Source: Ruminococcus sp.
GTDB lineage: Bacteria; Bacillota; Clostridia; Oscillospirales; Ruminococcaceae
DNA length: 7,044 nt
NCBI GenBank assembly: GCA_029063695.1
Contig: JAIDNR010000022.1
Span: 1-7,044 of the forward strand
Reading direction: 5' to 3'
Shown here: in pieces, positions 6,157 to 7,044 of the stretch
How the letters are laid out: each line of letters begins with the position of its first letter
Position numbering within the stretch: position 1 is the stretch's first letter
The notes under the pieces: model-generated
What the model was told of the DNA's origin: nothing
The model's database searches: none
What the model saw: only the letters and a program-made list of their open reading frames with translations
Made by a program: the position numbers and the translations under genes

Positions 6157-7009
6157 TTATTGATTCATAAATTCTTCTATACTGAGACTTCCGCCCGTTG
6201 AGACGTGTGAATAGTAAGCAAGAATGATTGAAGCGTCGGCAGAATCGGCAATACCGCTTGAATCGACATCAGCGGCGAAAAGTTCGTCATCATTCAGACC
6301 GGTGTCGTATCCCGTTGCACCGAGAGAGTAAGCCACAAGAACAAGAGTAGCATCGGTTGCGTCGATAAGACCGTCATTGTTTACATCGCCCTTATTTGCA
6401 CCTGTGACTTTTATATGCAGGTTTTTCACATTCGGCACTGTTGTGAGACTTCCATCACCTGTTCTCATGGAAACTGTGCTGTATCTCTGGTCAGCATAAT
6501 CTTCGGCCTGAGTGAGGAAGTAGACATCATATTCGCCATAAGGGGTATTCGGGTTGAAAACCATATCAAAGCTTGTAAGTGCATAATCATTGGTATTTTC
6601 GCCGTAAGGAGTAAGCGGAGAACCGTCCATGTAAGTAGTACCCAAATCGCAGGCAAAGAACATTGTATTCAGTTGTTTGTCTTGACCGCAGGCTGTATAA
6701 TGTCTTATTCTTCCAAGTTCGCCGTCTTTTTCCTCAGCATAGGCATACGGAATATAAGGTACTTGCGGGTCGATTACATTATCGAGAGTTATGAAAGAAG
6801 AGGGGCATTTCCATTTCGGGTCAACACTCCAGCAGGTTTTTGAAGTATCTTCAATAAAGACATCTGTTGTAATTGTAAGACCGCCTGAAAGCTGCTGACG
6901 GCTGATAACAAGCGTACCGTCGGAATCGGTTTCGGCACGGGGAGTAAAATAAACGGTCGGCGTATAGTCCGCATTTGTGGTTAACGCTGATGTCATGGCA
7001 GTCATAAGG
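6157..7009 (-). CDS. Dockerin type I protein with probable cohesin-like N-terminal domain, 5' end cut by contig edge
   Basis: This is a secreted cellulosome-type protein. Numbered from the first ATG (7005; 282 residues), the C-terminal dockerin (about 205-282) has two calcium-binding repeats: GDVNNDGLIDATDATLVLVA (206-225) and ADVDSSGIADSADASIILAY (245-264). The D-x-N/D-x-D/S-G pattern and the Asp residues at loop positions 9 and 12 are visible. Dockerins plug into cohesins on scaffoldins. Residues about 14-202 are beta-rich, ending VKNLHIKVTG, with cysteines at 58, 67, 106 and 119 that could form two disulphides. They resemble cohesin-like domains of Ruminococcus dockerin proteins, a recollection that needs a search. 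No glycosidase motif is seen. The start MTAMTSALTTNA looks like the last part of a signal peptide cut after Ala. Its charged and hydrophobic first half is missing, because genomic sequence stops at about 7009. The upstream in-frame TAA (7018-7020) lies in the adapter-like tail. Confidence 0.85.
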
Positions 7010-7044
7010 CTGTCTCTTTAACACATCACCGAGCCCACGACACA
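7010..7044. other. Probable Illumina Nextera adapter sequence at the contig end
   Basis: From CTGTCTCTT at 7010 to the end, the window follows the reverse complement of the Nextera read-2 transposase oligo without gaps. By hand comparison with the remembered oligo, 30 of 34 bases agree, including CCGAGCCCACGA at 7029-7040. The mismatches are at 7019, 7020, 7028 and 7041. The part beyond the 19-base Tn5 mosaic end belongs to the Illumina oligo rather than to any natural transposon. This is residual library adapter, not biology. Confidence 0.88.

Noticed and set aside
6415..6843. 142-residue plus-strand open frame opposite the dockerin gene
   Set aside because: It is antisense to a gene with clear dockerin repeats and has no ribosome binding site or family features.
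7010..7028. A natural Tn5/IS50-like transposon end at the right edge
   Set aside because: The match continues past the 19-base mosaic end into sequence specific to the Illumina Nextera oligo and stops at the contig end, so library adapter is the better explanation.
1..7044. CRISPR array, tRNA, rRNA, prophage or insertion sequence
   Set aside because: I saw no regularly spaced repeats, tRNA-like cloverleaf, rRNA segment, integrase or transposase motif in any part of the window.

Overview
The window looks like a small contig from a gut-type, low-to-moderate GC Firmicute, most likely a Ruminococcus-like member of the Oscillospiraceae. The evidence is a type I dockerin protein, AAGGAG-type ribosome binding sites, near-consensus TTGACA/TATAAT promoters and a Clostridia-type bacterial-PH membrane protein. 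The species cannot be fixed from the sequence.

Layout, left to right. (1) 3-620, plus strand: the 3' part of a bacterial PH-domain (bPH_2, YdbT-like) membrane protein whose true start lies outside the window. (2) 621-859: a dense regulatory region with two candidate promoters, three copies of an AGTGACA half-site and a long imperfect inverted repeat in the leader. (3) 860-3235: a 791-residue, very hydrophobic polytopic membrane protein of unknown function. (4) 3298-3805, minus strand: a complete YefM-YoeB toxin-antitoxin operon with its own promoter, a TGTACA-type operator and a terminator shared with the gene it converges on. (5) 3911-6098, plus strand: a two-component system made of a 7TM HisKA_3-type histidine kinase and a NarL/LuxR-type response regulator. 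The kinase seems to start at an ATA codon. (6) A shared terminator, then 6157 to about 7009 on the minus strand: a secreted dockerin protein with a probable cohesin-like N-terminal module and no recognisable catalytic domain.

The last 35 bases (7010-7044) are probably not genomic. They match, without gaps and at 30 of 34 positions, the reverse complement of the Illumina Nextera read-2 transposon adapter as I remember it. The dockerin gene is therefore cut by the contig end, and the apparent in-frame stop upstream of its first ATG lies in adapter sequence.

How the parts may work together. The TA module is self-contained. The kinase-regulator pair has no ABC-transporter genes beside it, although such operons are common partners of this class. 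The best local candidate target is the AGTGACA site cluster ahead of the large membrane protein. That link is inference. I see no wholly new system. The points most worth a second look are the adapter tail, the ATA start, the regulatory region at 632-836 and the uncharacterised membrane protein.
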